Shown here: positions 1 to 10,000 of the stretch, piece after piece
Layout: every line of letters starts with the position of its first letter
How positions within the stretch are numbered: the first letter of the stretch is position 1
Assembly: GCA_947074225.1 (NCBI GenBank)
Contig: CAMTOX010000037.1
Coordinates: forward strand, 1 to 10,482
Reading direction: 5' to 3'
Source: an uncultured bacterium
GTDB lineage: Bacteria; Bacteroidota; Bacteroidia; Bacteroidales; Paludibacteraceae
DNA: 10,482 nucleotides
Program-made: the position numbers and the translations under genes
The notes under the pieces: generated by a model
The model's database searches: none
What the model was told of the DNA's origin: nothing
The model's input: the letters and a program-made list of their open reading frames with translations, nothing else

Positions 1-150
1 TACGCTGCTCACCTCACTTTATAAAAAGTTGCATTTATAACTTGAATTCAAGATATATGAAAGGGTTATATATTAAAAAAGGTATTATACAACCTTTCAA
101 TGCAGCAACGGGTGTCAAAGATTGCGTTACCCGGCGTAAAGCATGATACA
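1..150. other. Non-coding left flank
   Basis: I find no credible coding frame and no tRNA-like fold here. It holds a 12-bp palindrome CTTGAATTCAAG (41-52), the weak hairpin at 78-97 and a loose CGGGT/ACCCG inverted repeat (109-113 and 129-133). It may contain the promoter or leader of a gene further left, which cannot be judged from the window. Confidence 0.5.
75..97 (-). terminator. Weak candidate second hairpin terminator
   Basis: AAAGGT (78-83) and ACCTTT (92-97) form a 6-bp stem with an 8-nt loop; on the minus strand a further run of T follows. It could be a back-up to the terminator at 151-182, but the stem is short and A+T rich and could occur by chance. Confidence 0.25.
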
Positions 151-182
151 GAAAAAAGGAGCAACTATTTCTACCTGCTCCT
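151..182 (-). terminator. Intrinsic terminator of the 213-residue gene
   Basis: A 7-bp stem, AGGAGCA (157-163) and TGCTCCT (176-182), with a 12-nt loop. On the minus strand it runs directly into TTTTTTC. It lies 68 nt after the TGA stop. On the plus strand it is followed by AAAACTTATTTTTTAA, so it might also stop transcription coming from the left. Confidence 0.7.
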
Positions 183-250
183 AAAACTTATTTTTTAATT
201 TAAACATAGAGAATGGTCTATTTATGCCCAACCATTTTCAATTTTACATA

Positions 251-892
251 TCACCTCACCATTACTTTATACATCTTTTTATCTATCCGAACAATATATA
301 CCCCTGAACGAATTGGTACTTGATCATGGTTATTGGCTATTGATTTCTGTTCGCAGATTAAACGTCCGGTAACATCAAAAATATCTATTTTAGCATCATT
401 AGCATTGTTAATGGCAATGTATCCTCTTGCTCCAAAGACCTCAATATTTGTGTCGTCGTTAACAGAAGTAGTTCCTGTTCCAACAATTTTAAAATCGCTC
501 ACCACCCACACGCTAAATTGATCCATATCGTAGTTACATCCACGCACGCGCCAAGTATAAGTTCCATCGTCCAAATTGCTAATGGTATAAGAACGTGTAG
601 AGGTGGTAACATTAAGGACGGTATCGGTCCCCAAATAACACTGCACCTGATATTGTACTGTATTTCCAATCCAACTTAATCCCACTCCCCGATTCTGAAT
701 ATAGGCAGTAAGATTATAAGGCCTTGGCAATGTATCTACTGTATCGGCTTTTACCGATGTGAGTTTAATAGAGACATCGGTAAAATGCTGAAAATGGGTA
801 TTCTCGGCAATGGTTTGTTTATGTTGAGGCGTTTGGGCATATAAATTCAAACCCAACAAGAATAGTAGAAATGGGAGTATAAAATTTCTCAT
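251..892 (-). CDS. Small secreted FN3 protein with atypical T9SS C-terminal sorting domain
   Basis: This is a complete 213-residue protein with no assigned enzymatic function. Residues 1-20 form a signal peptide: a short basic start (MRN), a Leu/Phe-rich core and the end LYAQ, with cleavage expected between Ala19 and Gln20. Residues 21-54 look like an unstructured linker. Residues 55-138 fit one FN3-like beta-sandwich (LPRPYNLTA..., core Trp in GLSWIG, then YTISNLDDGTYTWRVRGC). Residues 142-213 fit a T9SS type A sorting domain, seen in IDIFDVTGRLI and SGVYIVRIDKK, ending KVMVR. The usual YPNP motif at the start of that domain is missing; IEVFGARGYIAIN takes its place. The ATG at 890-892 is chosen because the signal peptide starts there. 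No Shine-Dalgarno precedes it, only A/T-rich sequence, which is normal in this phylum. A surface or released role is inferred. It could be a small adhesin or a partner of the neighbouring giant protein, but nothing shows interaction. Confidence 0.9.
   Translation of the reverse strand: MRNFILPFLLFLLGLNLYAQTPQHKQTIAENTHFQHFTDVSIKLTSVKADTVDTLPRPYNLTAYIQNRGVGLSWIGNTVQYQVQCYLGTDTVLNVTTSTRSYTISNLDDGTYTWRVRGCNYDMDQFSVWVVSDFKIVGTGTTSVNDDTNIEVFGARGYIAINNANDAKIDIFDVTGRLICEQKSIANNHDQVPIRSGVYIVRIDKKMYKVMVR
254..469 (-). other. Variant T9SS type A C-terminal domain lacking YPNP
   Basis: Residues 142-213 of the small protein. The conserved strands IDIFDVTGRLI (about 169-179) and SGVYIVRID (about 196-204) match the sorting-domain fold, and the protein ends right after the last strand. 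The opening strand reads IEVFGARGYIAIN rather than the Y-P-N-P turn found in the giant protein's domain. Similar variants without YPNP occur in known T9SS cargo, so export by the same route is likely but not shown. Confidence 0.75.
833..892 (-). other. Signal peptide of the 213-residue protein
   Basis: Residues 1-20. A short positive n-region (Arg2) is followed by about 14 hydrophobic residues and the box LYAQ. In Bacteroidota, signal peptidase I often cleaves just before a Gln that then becomes pyroglutamate, so Gln20 is the likely mature N-terminus. No lipobox Cys is present, so this is not a lipoprotein. Confidence 0.85.
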
Positions 893-952
893 AATGTATT
901 GTTTTAATCGTTACAATGTTCTTAGAAGAGGCCAACAATAGCTCTTCATAAG

Positions 953-983
953 CGTATATACCTTATTCTAATATTATACCAAA
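953..983 (-). promoter_or_regulatory. Candidate Bacteroidota promoter for the 213-residue gene
   Basis: On the minus strand, TTTG (983-980) is followed after 19 nt by TATATACG (960-953), a partial match to the Bacteroidota -33 TTTG / -7 TAnnTTTG promoter (4 of 6 fixed positions in the -7 box). It would start transcription about 50 nt before the ATG. It lies downstream of the giant gene's terminator, which fits separate transcription. Confidence 0.3.
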
Positions 984-1020
984 ATGTTACACGAGTATAT
1001 TTTTTTAACTATTTAGCACT

Positions 1021-1065
1021 ATAAAAAAAGAAGACCGAGCCTATCAAGAGATGATAGGCTCGGTC
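1021..1065 (-). terminator. Intrinsic terminator of the giant gene
   Basis: A perfect 13-bp inverted repeat, GACCGAGCCTATC (1033-1045) and GATAGGCTCGGTC (1053-1065), encloses a 7-nt loop. Read on the minus strand it is followed by TTCTTTTTTTAT, the U-rich tail of a Rho-independent terminator. The stem begins 30 nt after the TAG stop. Read on the plus strand it is followed by A residues, so it is oriented for the minus strand only. Confidence 0.92.
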
Positions 1066-1095
1066 AAAAAATAGTATCCTGTTCTTTAGGTTGTT

Positions 1096-4000
1096 CTATT
1101 GAACAATTAATTTAGTTCTGAACAGTACTTCGTTCTGTTTACGAATACGCACCATATATACTCCACTCTGTTCAAGACCAGAAATATGGAGTGGGAACTC
1201 ATTAGGCCTAATGGTTAGTATGAGTTGTCCAAGTTGGTTATAGATTTCTACTACCATATCTTGACACTCTTCTACACTATAGTCGGCCATTAATGTAGTA
1301 ACGTTTCCTATTTGAATAGGATTTGGATATAAAGTTGCATTATTCATTATCAGAGTTCCAACAGCGGTTCCTTTTTGCACCTGCAAAACTAAATGCACAA
1401 TACTATCGCATCCGTGTTCTGTTTGAGTATGGAGTTCATGTTGAGTCACTCCAAGTGGTGTGTTAAGATCGAAAATAGTATCTAAATAACTATAAGGAAG
1501 ATCGCCTTGAGAGATTTCAACCGCATCGTTAACAACATAAGTTGGATTAACCACTAACGTTAAGATAGTGATGCTATCGCAACCATTTGCTGCATTATTA
1601 TAGGTGCGGTAAACTCCCGGTTCTGTGAAATTAAATCCATTTTCGTTATACACTTCATTATCGCAAATAGATGCCACAATGTTATGCTCGACCGATGGTA
1701 AGACTTCCAAATCTAAGATTATGGTAGAGTCACAACCCGTTTCGGCAAGGCCTACTCTTGTGAATGTAAATGGTGAATTCTCAGGCAACAAATTGTTCAT
1801 AGGAATATTGAAACCATTAAATTCATAGTTATATCCAGAACAGATAGCATCTTCAATAACGAAGTTACTACGGTTGTTTATACGTACATCGTCAATATGT
1901 AGGTCGTAAGTTTGATAATGTTCTATTAATTGATTCTCTACATAGAATGCCACCTTAATGGTTTGATTGGTATATGCGGCTAAATTAATTTCCACATCAA
2001 CTCCTTGATGGGTCAAAGCATTTAACTGATATTGTGCCGTTGGTTGTCCACTCCATACGGTAGCATTTGCCACATCCCATGTAGCACCGCCATTCGTAGA
2101 TACCATAACCATGAATCTATCGTTATCGGCTGCTATATTGCCATTCAAGGCAGAGTTAACTCCCGATTTAGCCAAACGGAATGTTAATGCAGAGCTATCG
2201 GCCACTGCTACTTCAGGTGTTACTAACCAATAGCTCACATTTGAGCGATCGACAGATACTGCAGCGTGTTGAGATCCGAATACTGCAGAGTTATTTTGCG
2301 ACCATCCGATGGTAGTAACATTAAGGTTTTCGCCTTGCATTACCGCATTTAAGCTACTATTAGAACGAATCCAACAATGCGATGGGAATAGAGCACCCTC
2401 AAAACGTTCTATCATACGTGCGTTATATGCAGCACACTCAGTCATAAAGTAGGCTGCCGACGACCATGCACTGGTGTCGTTAGCACCACAAATAGAACGT
2501 ACATAGTAGTAGTAGAATGTGTTTGGTGTTAGGTTATTTAACTGCACCTCTGTGGCATTAATAAGCGTATCTATTAGAGCAATATCGGTAGTTGGGTTAT
2601 CCAACAACTGAGTAGTGACTTTTATTTGCCACTGATTTTGTGTTTGCTCGGCCATGAAGTTTATTTTAGCACTATATGCACTCACTTCTGATGCCACCAA
2701 CATTGAAGGCTGCTGACACATGGCAATAAACTCAACTACTAAATTATCTATTGAATAGTCGGTATAGGTACCAATAGAACCATCGTCGGCCAGTAAAGCT
2801 ATATATTTACCAGTACCTATGTAATTAGCAAAATTCACCAAATGTTCAGTATATTCAGAGCTATGTGGAAGTATTGCTACTTGTTCAAAGGTAGAAACAT
2901 CTTCTTTATCGCTCATAACACCCACACGAATACCTTTCACTCCAGAATATCCGTTACGTCCGAAGAAACGTATTTGCAAGTTCTGAATATTGGCAGTAAA
3001 CTCCGGCAAAGTGACATAACTATTTGAGCCCACTTGGTTCACTCTCAAGCTAAAGTATTTATCGCCTTGGTATGCATTGTATGAATTGTTTACAATGGTA
3101 GGGTAATAACTTGGTTGGAAAGAGTTACCATACCAACAGTCTGGACGTACTGCAGTATAATTAACAATGTAGTTTTCAAAATCTTCTACATAAGATAGTT
3201 CGGCAGTCACCACTTGTGGTCCACACACGGTGGTAAAGCTATTTCCTTCTATCCATGCTGTAGTATCTCCATTACAAACGGTTCTTATCCAAAGATAATA
3301 TTGTGTTAATGGTGCAAGTCCGGTAATTAGAGCACTATTGCCATTAACCATTGTATCTATGAATGCCTCTTCAACATCTACATTTGAGAGTGTAAAGTAG
3401 CGAGTATCTAATTTCATTTGTACTTGTTGTGCATCGGTAGCTACCGTAATAATAGCGTTATCCCCTTCAATCATTCTAGCATGAGCATTGAATGGTGTGT
3501 GACAGCTATTCACTTCTACGGTTAGGTCGTCAATGGCAAGAGCCGGATTTGCACCCACGCCGTTAGCATTGTTTACCCAGTAGATTACCAAATGGTAGTC
3601 GGCATCCTTATCTATAGCAACATTTTCGTTAAATGTTTGCCATTCTGATTGTCCTAAAAGTAAATAGCCAATGTTAATCCAACCTTCAGGAATAGAATAG
3701 GTCGAGTAAATTTGGTTGTTACTATTAGGTAAAATCACTGTGCTTGCAGGAGCTAAGAATACACGTCCGTAGTCGGCACCACTCTCACCCATGGCATGCC
3801 ATTTAAAGTTGATGTTGTAGTTACCTCCTTTAAAGTGAATGGTGCGATAAGCAAATGCATACGACTCTTGCGTAGTGGTATATTGGTTATTATTGCCAAT
3901 CTCGTTAGAGATATAAAGGGCATTATTTCCAGTATATGCAACAGCATTTCCCATATAGAACTTATTGGCATTGGTACCAATAATGGTCCATAGGTCGTTA

Positions 4001-7000
4001 TCGGCAGTTGTTTCAAAATCTATAGCATAAGGTAAAGCAGCAGGTTGTTGCTTGGTTTTAAATGAGGTCTTCATCCATACTCCAGCATTAGAATTTCCGC
4101 AAACGCTACGTACATATACATCGTAATCAGTATTCGGAGTTAAACCCGTTACCACTACCGACGATGTAAGTCCGATTGGTGTAATGGTAGCCGTATTGGG
4201 ATCAAATCCAGTCACTCCCACAGCATATTCTATTGGTAGTGCAGCGTTATTTTCCCAAAGCACGTTAGCTTGTGTAGCTTGTACTTTCTCGTTTCTAATA
4301 AAGGTTACACGTTCGCAAGCATTAATAGATTCTATAGCTACATTATCTATATAGATAGATGAACCACTGCGGTTTTTACCTTCGAAGATGATGTAATAGT
4401 TACCTGCCATAGGTATGGTATCAATATATTCATACCATCCTTGTGCATCGACAACCGGCGACAACTCGACAGAGCGATTGACACTATTAAGAAGTGTTGC
4501 CCCAATAGTATCTGGTGTGCTATTAATCCAAAGGTTAATACCCTCATCGTTAGTCGTCGTATTTGTACGATACATCATAAAGCGTACTCTATATTGATTT
4601 GCCGCAGGAATAGATACTTTAGGTGAGATAAGATATGAGTTATAAAATTCTCGCATAGCTGACATTATTGCCGACCCGCTTCCCTCATAAGTATATTGGC
4701 TAGTGCTATTCAATGACCAAGTTGGAGCTTGGCTACTAATTTCATTTTGTAGAGCAATTTGCCAACAGCCATTGAAAGAAGCTTCGGTATCAAAGTTCTC
4801 AAATAGTGGAAGCATTTGTGCTACACAACTGGTGGTAAAGTTCATTGATTTCTTATAGCGTTCGCTATATGCATTATTACCACATACCGAACGTACATAA
4901 TAGAAATAGGTTGTTTCAGGATTTAAGTTAGAAATAGTAGCCCATGGTTGAGCAATTAAAGTATCGACCACAAAGTCTTGCATATTATCTAACTCTTCAA
5001 CATTACTGCCTAAGTCTACCAAAGAGACTTGCAGATGCCATAAAGTATCCATTCCTGTTACACTACCCCAATGTAATGTTGCTTGATTATCTGTTACTCC
5101 GGTGGCCCATGGTGAGGTAGGAGCTTGACAATTTCTAATAGAATCTAACACGATATTATCAATATAAGCAGTATAACGCATAGCAGTTTTTTGGGCATCG
5201 GTAAATAGTGCAATATAATTTCCGTTACCGGTGTAGTTAGAGAAGTTAATAATGCTCTCTTTCCAGCTACCTAGTTGAAGACTATCGTATAGTTCTAATG
5301 TAGCGTAATCGGTAGGGTCTTCCATCACACCAACATAGAGGTGTGAGCCATAATAGTCAGTGAAATGATTCAACGAAAGTTGAAGTGCTTGCACATTGGC
5401 ATTTACTAAAGGTAAGATAGCAATGGAGCGTGAGTGGTTATAATTGGTATTGCTTCCCGATACTGTTTCGGAATAGGCGCTATACAATTTATAAGAACGT
5501 CCGTCGGCCCCATCATCAGTATTCATCGCCACTTGAGGTTTCATTGTATTATCAATAGCCACCGACCCGCTTACGTTAACGAGCGACAACCAGCAAGGGA
5601 GTTCTTCATAAGGAGTTCCCTGCGCAAATGTCTCTACCAACGGTAGATTTACACCTTGACAAGGTAGCTTAAAGCTCACTTGGTCACTCCAATCGCTGTA
5701 GAATTCACCATCACATTCTGAACGTATATAAGCATAATATGTTGTTCCGGGAGTAAGCGACGACAAATAGAGGTAGTTATCTTGAACCATTTCGTAAACA
5801 TCGGCATTTTGGTTTGTTTCAGGATCGAAAGGAGCAGTACTAACCATAATGGTATAAGTAGCCGCAACATTCAACTCATTCCAAGTTAAACGAGCATTGG
5901 TAGGATCTACTCTATCTACATTCATGGTTCTAATTTTCTTACATGGGTTTTGTCTTGTTATGGCAACATTGTCGATAAAGAAATAGCCATAAGAGTAAGG
6001 GTCGCTTGAAGAAACACTGAAAGCAATATATTGACCATCCCCTTCATAACTACTCATATCTACCTCTACAAACTCCCATGATGAAGAGCGTGTAATGGTA
6101 TGTGTGTGTATAGAGGCAAACGATGAAGGGTCGTTAAGGTTTGAGACAACACCCACTTGAATAGATGCTCCTGCATTATAATAATAAGCATAGAAAGTGA
6201 CCATTGTATTTTTTACACTATCGTTCTCTAAACGTGGTATAGTAATAATAGACTCTCCTCCATTAGATGGAGCATTAAAGTATAAAGAGGCACCCGATCC
6301 GCCACCATAATTAAGATATGTATAGGAAGTAGGTCCACCATTTGCTTGGCCAACGACATTCCAACAATCTATTTTCTGTCCATATGTGGTATAGGCATTA
6401 AAGTTTTCTGAATATGGCAATGAAGCTATACCATCGCAAGGAGTCTTAAATTCATAAAGTTGCCACTGACTCTTATCTGTTTCACTACAGATGGAGCGAA
6501 CATAGAAATAGTAAGTTGTATTTCCTGTTAATCCGGTAACATTTACTACATCTTGGGAAATTGTAGCATCATAAATATCGGTAGTAACACCCTCTAAAGC
6601 GCTTAATGAGATAGGAGTAGACGATACTTTAGCTTCCCATTGCGTTGGAGAGTTGAAGCTTAACCATGAGAATTGCGCTGTTGTGCTGGTCATCTCCACC
6701 TCAATATTTGAAGGAATGCCACAGGTTAATGGGGTTACTGAAACATTGTCTATAGCTGCCGGAGGATCAAAATTAGAGGCCCAACTTTGGTACCCATTGG
6801 TCCAGTAGAACACTAAACGATAGGCACCTGCTTCAGTAATGGTAACACTTTGTGAAAATGTTTGCCAGTAATTGCTTAATTGTAACACAGAACCTCCAAT
6901 AAGTTGCCACCCCTCTTTCAAGTCATTAGCATTGAATTGATAGCTATTGTAAGGTTTATTGCCATTATTGTCTCCTAATCCGCCTTCAAGCATCTCTACT

Positions 7001-10000
7001 GTTGCAGGAACTAAGAATGCAGCAAGCAGGTCTACGCCTTGGTATCCGTTGGCTCTCCAATCGAAGGAGATATAATATTGTCCTTCTTCAAGAGCCAAAG
7101 TTCTGTAAGCGTAGGCATGTGTTCTGTGTGCATACATAGTATAAGAGTAAGTGTTCGATATACCTCCATCGTTAGAGATATAAAGCGCATTACTACCTGT
7201 TACAGCAGTTGCTTGTCCCACACACCATTGGTTTACTGAAGCGCCATTAGAGATAACCCAATTGTTACTCTCATCGTCTATTTCAAATCCGAAAGAGTAA
7301 GGTACTTGAGCTACAGCACCAGAAGTGGTAAATGAAGATGCTCTGCTCCACTGTGCAGTGTCGGCAGGAGCACAAATGGCTTGAATGAAATAGTCGTAAG
7401 TTGTTTCGGCAGTAAGATTAAGGACCTTAAACATTGGTGCTTGCACCGTATAGTAGGTACCATGTGCATCGCCAGGATAATAAGGAGCCTGCCCAATAGC
7501 AATGCGCCATGTCTGCTCACTTTGAGCTGCCTGCCATGAAAGTGTAGCCGACTGATCTAACACTGCCAACAGATTCGTGGTAGAGATTCTGCCACAAGAA
7601 GGTGCTGCTTCAACAGTGACTTCATCTACCCAGAAGCTATCGTAATTGCTATTACTTTGTTGTTTGAAGACAATATGATAATCGGTAGCCGTTAATTGGG
7701 GTCTGGTAAGATCTACTTCAAGATACGTTGGCGTTAAATAGTTATTTAACGAGAAGGTATCTAAGGGCATAAATGTGGAGATATCGGTAGTATCTGTCAT
7801 TACACCAACTACCATGTTACCTGCAGAACTATTCTCTTGTGCCAAGAAGAAAGAGAGTTGTAGACCATTTAAAGAGCCAGCTATTGCCGGCGAAGCCACT
7901 AAAGCATTACTTGTGCGGAATCTTAATGATGGCGATCCTTTATAATCATAATCGTTAGTTGCAGTAGAAACATAAGGCATGTTATTTACATATTGAACCA
8001 CTTTCCAACAATTTGGTATTGTATTGGGAGTTGTGTTATCAAAATTCTCATAGAAAGGCAATGCGGTTACTGTTCCACATTCTGTTCTAAAATATTTCTC
8101 TACCCATTCGGAATTTTCACCATCGCATAATGTTTGAATATATAGATAATAGTTTGAGCTACCCGAAAGTCCACTCAACAAAAGCGAATTGGTAGTAACG
8201 GTAGTATCTTTCAACAAACCAAAAGTGGTATTTGGATTTGTTAGTGCAGTATTCGAAAGTTTTAAACGGTAAGCATTGGCACCCATTACTTGGTTCCATG
8301 TTGCAGTGGCCGAGTTAGCAGTAACATTCTCAACATCTAACTCATATGCCGGCATACAAGAGGCAAGTTCTTCCACTACTACATCGTCCAGGTAGAAATA
8401 GTTGTTATAATCTCTTTGCGATTTGAAGGCTATGTAACGTCCAGTACCACTATATTGGTCAAAATAGACCGAATAATTAAGGAACGCTATTGTTTGTTCC
8501 GGATATATACGTGACACTTCCACAAATGTTGCAGAGTCTGTAGGGTCTGTCATTACCCCAACGATAATACCACACTCGGGATTAGTAATAACAGCATTGA
8601 AGCTTAATTTCAATCCGGAAACATCTACTCCCATCTCTGGCATAACAGCTATGGCCGAGAGGTTAGTGCTAGAATAGAAATAGAGTGCTGAGCCATTAAC
8701 CAAGCTCATTGGGGATATGTAAGGATAGTTCTGAGCTGTTGAGATATTTTGTATACGACTCCAACAAGTTGGGAAGGCATTGAACCACCCAGAACCTTGA
8801 GTACCATAACTTTCAAAATTTTCGGTATGAGGGAACTCTACAATAGCGCCACAGGCAGTAGAGAAATTCGCCTCTTCCGACCATGTAGATTGTGGTGTAC
8901 AGTTATTTAAGACATAGAAGTAGTAAGTTGTATTAGCATTTAATGCCGTAAGCAACTGATTATTTGTAGTTACGCTACCATCAAAGATATCGCCATTTTG
9001 TGTAGTAGGGTCAATTTGTATTGACGACACCACCAAGCGGTAGCTTGAACTTACGCCATTCCATTTCAAGCGTACTGAGTTTGCAGTGACAGATTCAGCG
9101 CGCAAAAGTGTTGGTTTAGCACAAGGATTAATAGTAGAGATTTGCAAATCGTCAATCAACATACTTTGAGTAAGGTTGGTTCCATTGCCCCCTTCCATCA
9201 TTAAAGCAACATATTTGCCATTGCCAGAATAGGTATCGAATGGAATGATTACCTGCTCCCAAAGCCCCATATTAGCAGCTTTTACAGTAGTTACTCTCTC
9301 GAAAGTGGTTTCGTCTAATGGGTCGCTCATTACACCCACATGCAATTCATAACGAAGGTCGGTAGAGTTAATATAGAAAGAGAGCTGACAAGCGGTTAAA
9401 CTCGTTGTTTGTACACTTTGAGTAGATACATAATTACTCACCACTAATGGGTTATAAGATTGGTTGTTTTCATTGTAGAACGATTGCATTTTCATCGCTC
9501 CTACACTATTATTATATCCACCAGAAACACATTGTGCCTGATAAGCTACCGCAGTTTCATAATAGCCACTCCAGTCGCCAGAACTTTTCATGAGACGGTT
9601 CCAGCATGTTGGGAAGGGATTTGTTAAAGTGGTATATGAGTCGAAATTTTCTGTCAAGGGAAGTTGTGTAGATGCACATAAGGTTGTGAAAGAGACTCCT
9701 TGCGACCATTCACTATATCCGCCTGCTCTACAATTAGCGCGTACATAAAAGAAATATTGTGTATTTGCCAACAATCCGGTAATATCGGCAGGTGCAGTAA
9801 AGATTACCGAGTCGCACACATTAGCAGGTGCAGTAAAATCTGTAATTGCAGTAGTGCTTATTTTAATTTCATAATTATAGGCATAATTTTGATCGCCCCA
9901 ATTCAATGTTGCTCCATTATCGGTAATTCTGGATACAGATAAACCAGATACATCAATACAGTTTGCCACATTACCTAGTTTAATTTGGTCTATTCCAATG

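Noticed and set aside
84..120. TTGACA and TATAAT boxes on the minus strand, like a sigma-70 promoter
   Set aside because: The boxes are 23 nt apart instead of about 17, do not fit the Bacteroidota TTTG / TAnnTTTG pattern, and TATAAT lies in the loop of the 78-97 hairpin.
1033..1065. Perfect inverted repeat as a mobile-element end or attachment site
   Set aside because: Its position 30 nt after a stop codon and the U-rich tail on the coding strand explain it as a terminator; there is no transposase or target duplication.
2076..2099. Asp-box-like STNGGATW in J11 as a sign of a sialidase or glycosidase
   Set aside because: A single such turn is common in choice-of-anchor J/cleaved-adhesin domains; there is no beta-propeller and no catalytic residues.
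3753..4016. Minus-strand frame of 87 codons, with others at 4347-4547, 5676-5870 and 7311-7520
   Set aside because: They are out of frame inside the giant gene, whose own frame is continuous and carries conserved motifs across these places.
9700..9942. Plus-strand open frame of 80 codons, and similar frames at 333-521, 1625-1828, 2842-3027, 5434-5646 and 7039-7239
   Set aside because: All lie antisense to strongly supported domain-coding sequence, have no recognisable domain or signal, and are as expected from reverse frames of a long gene.
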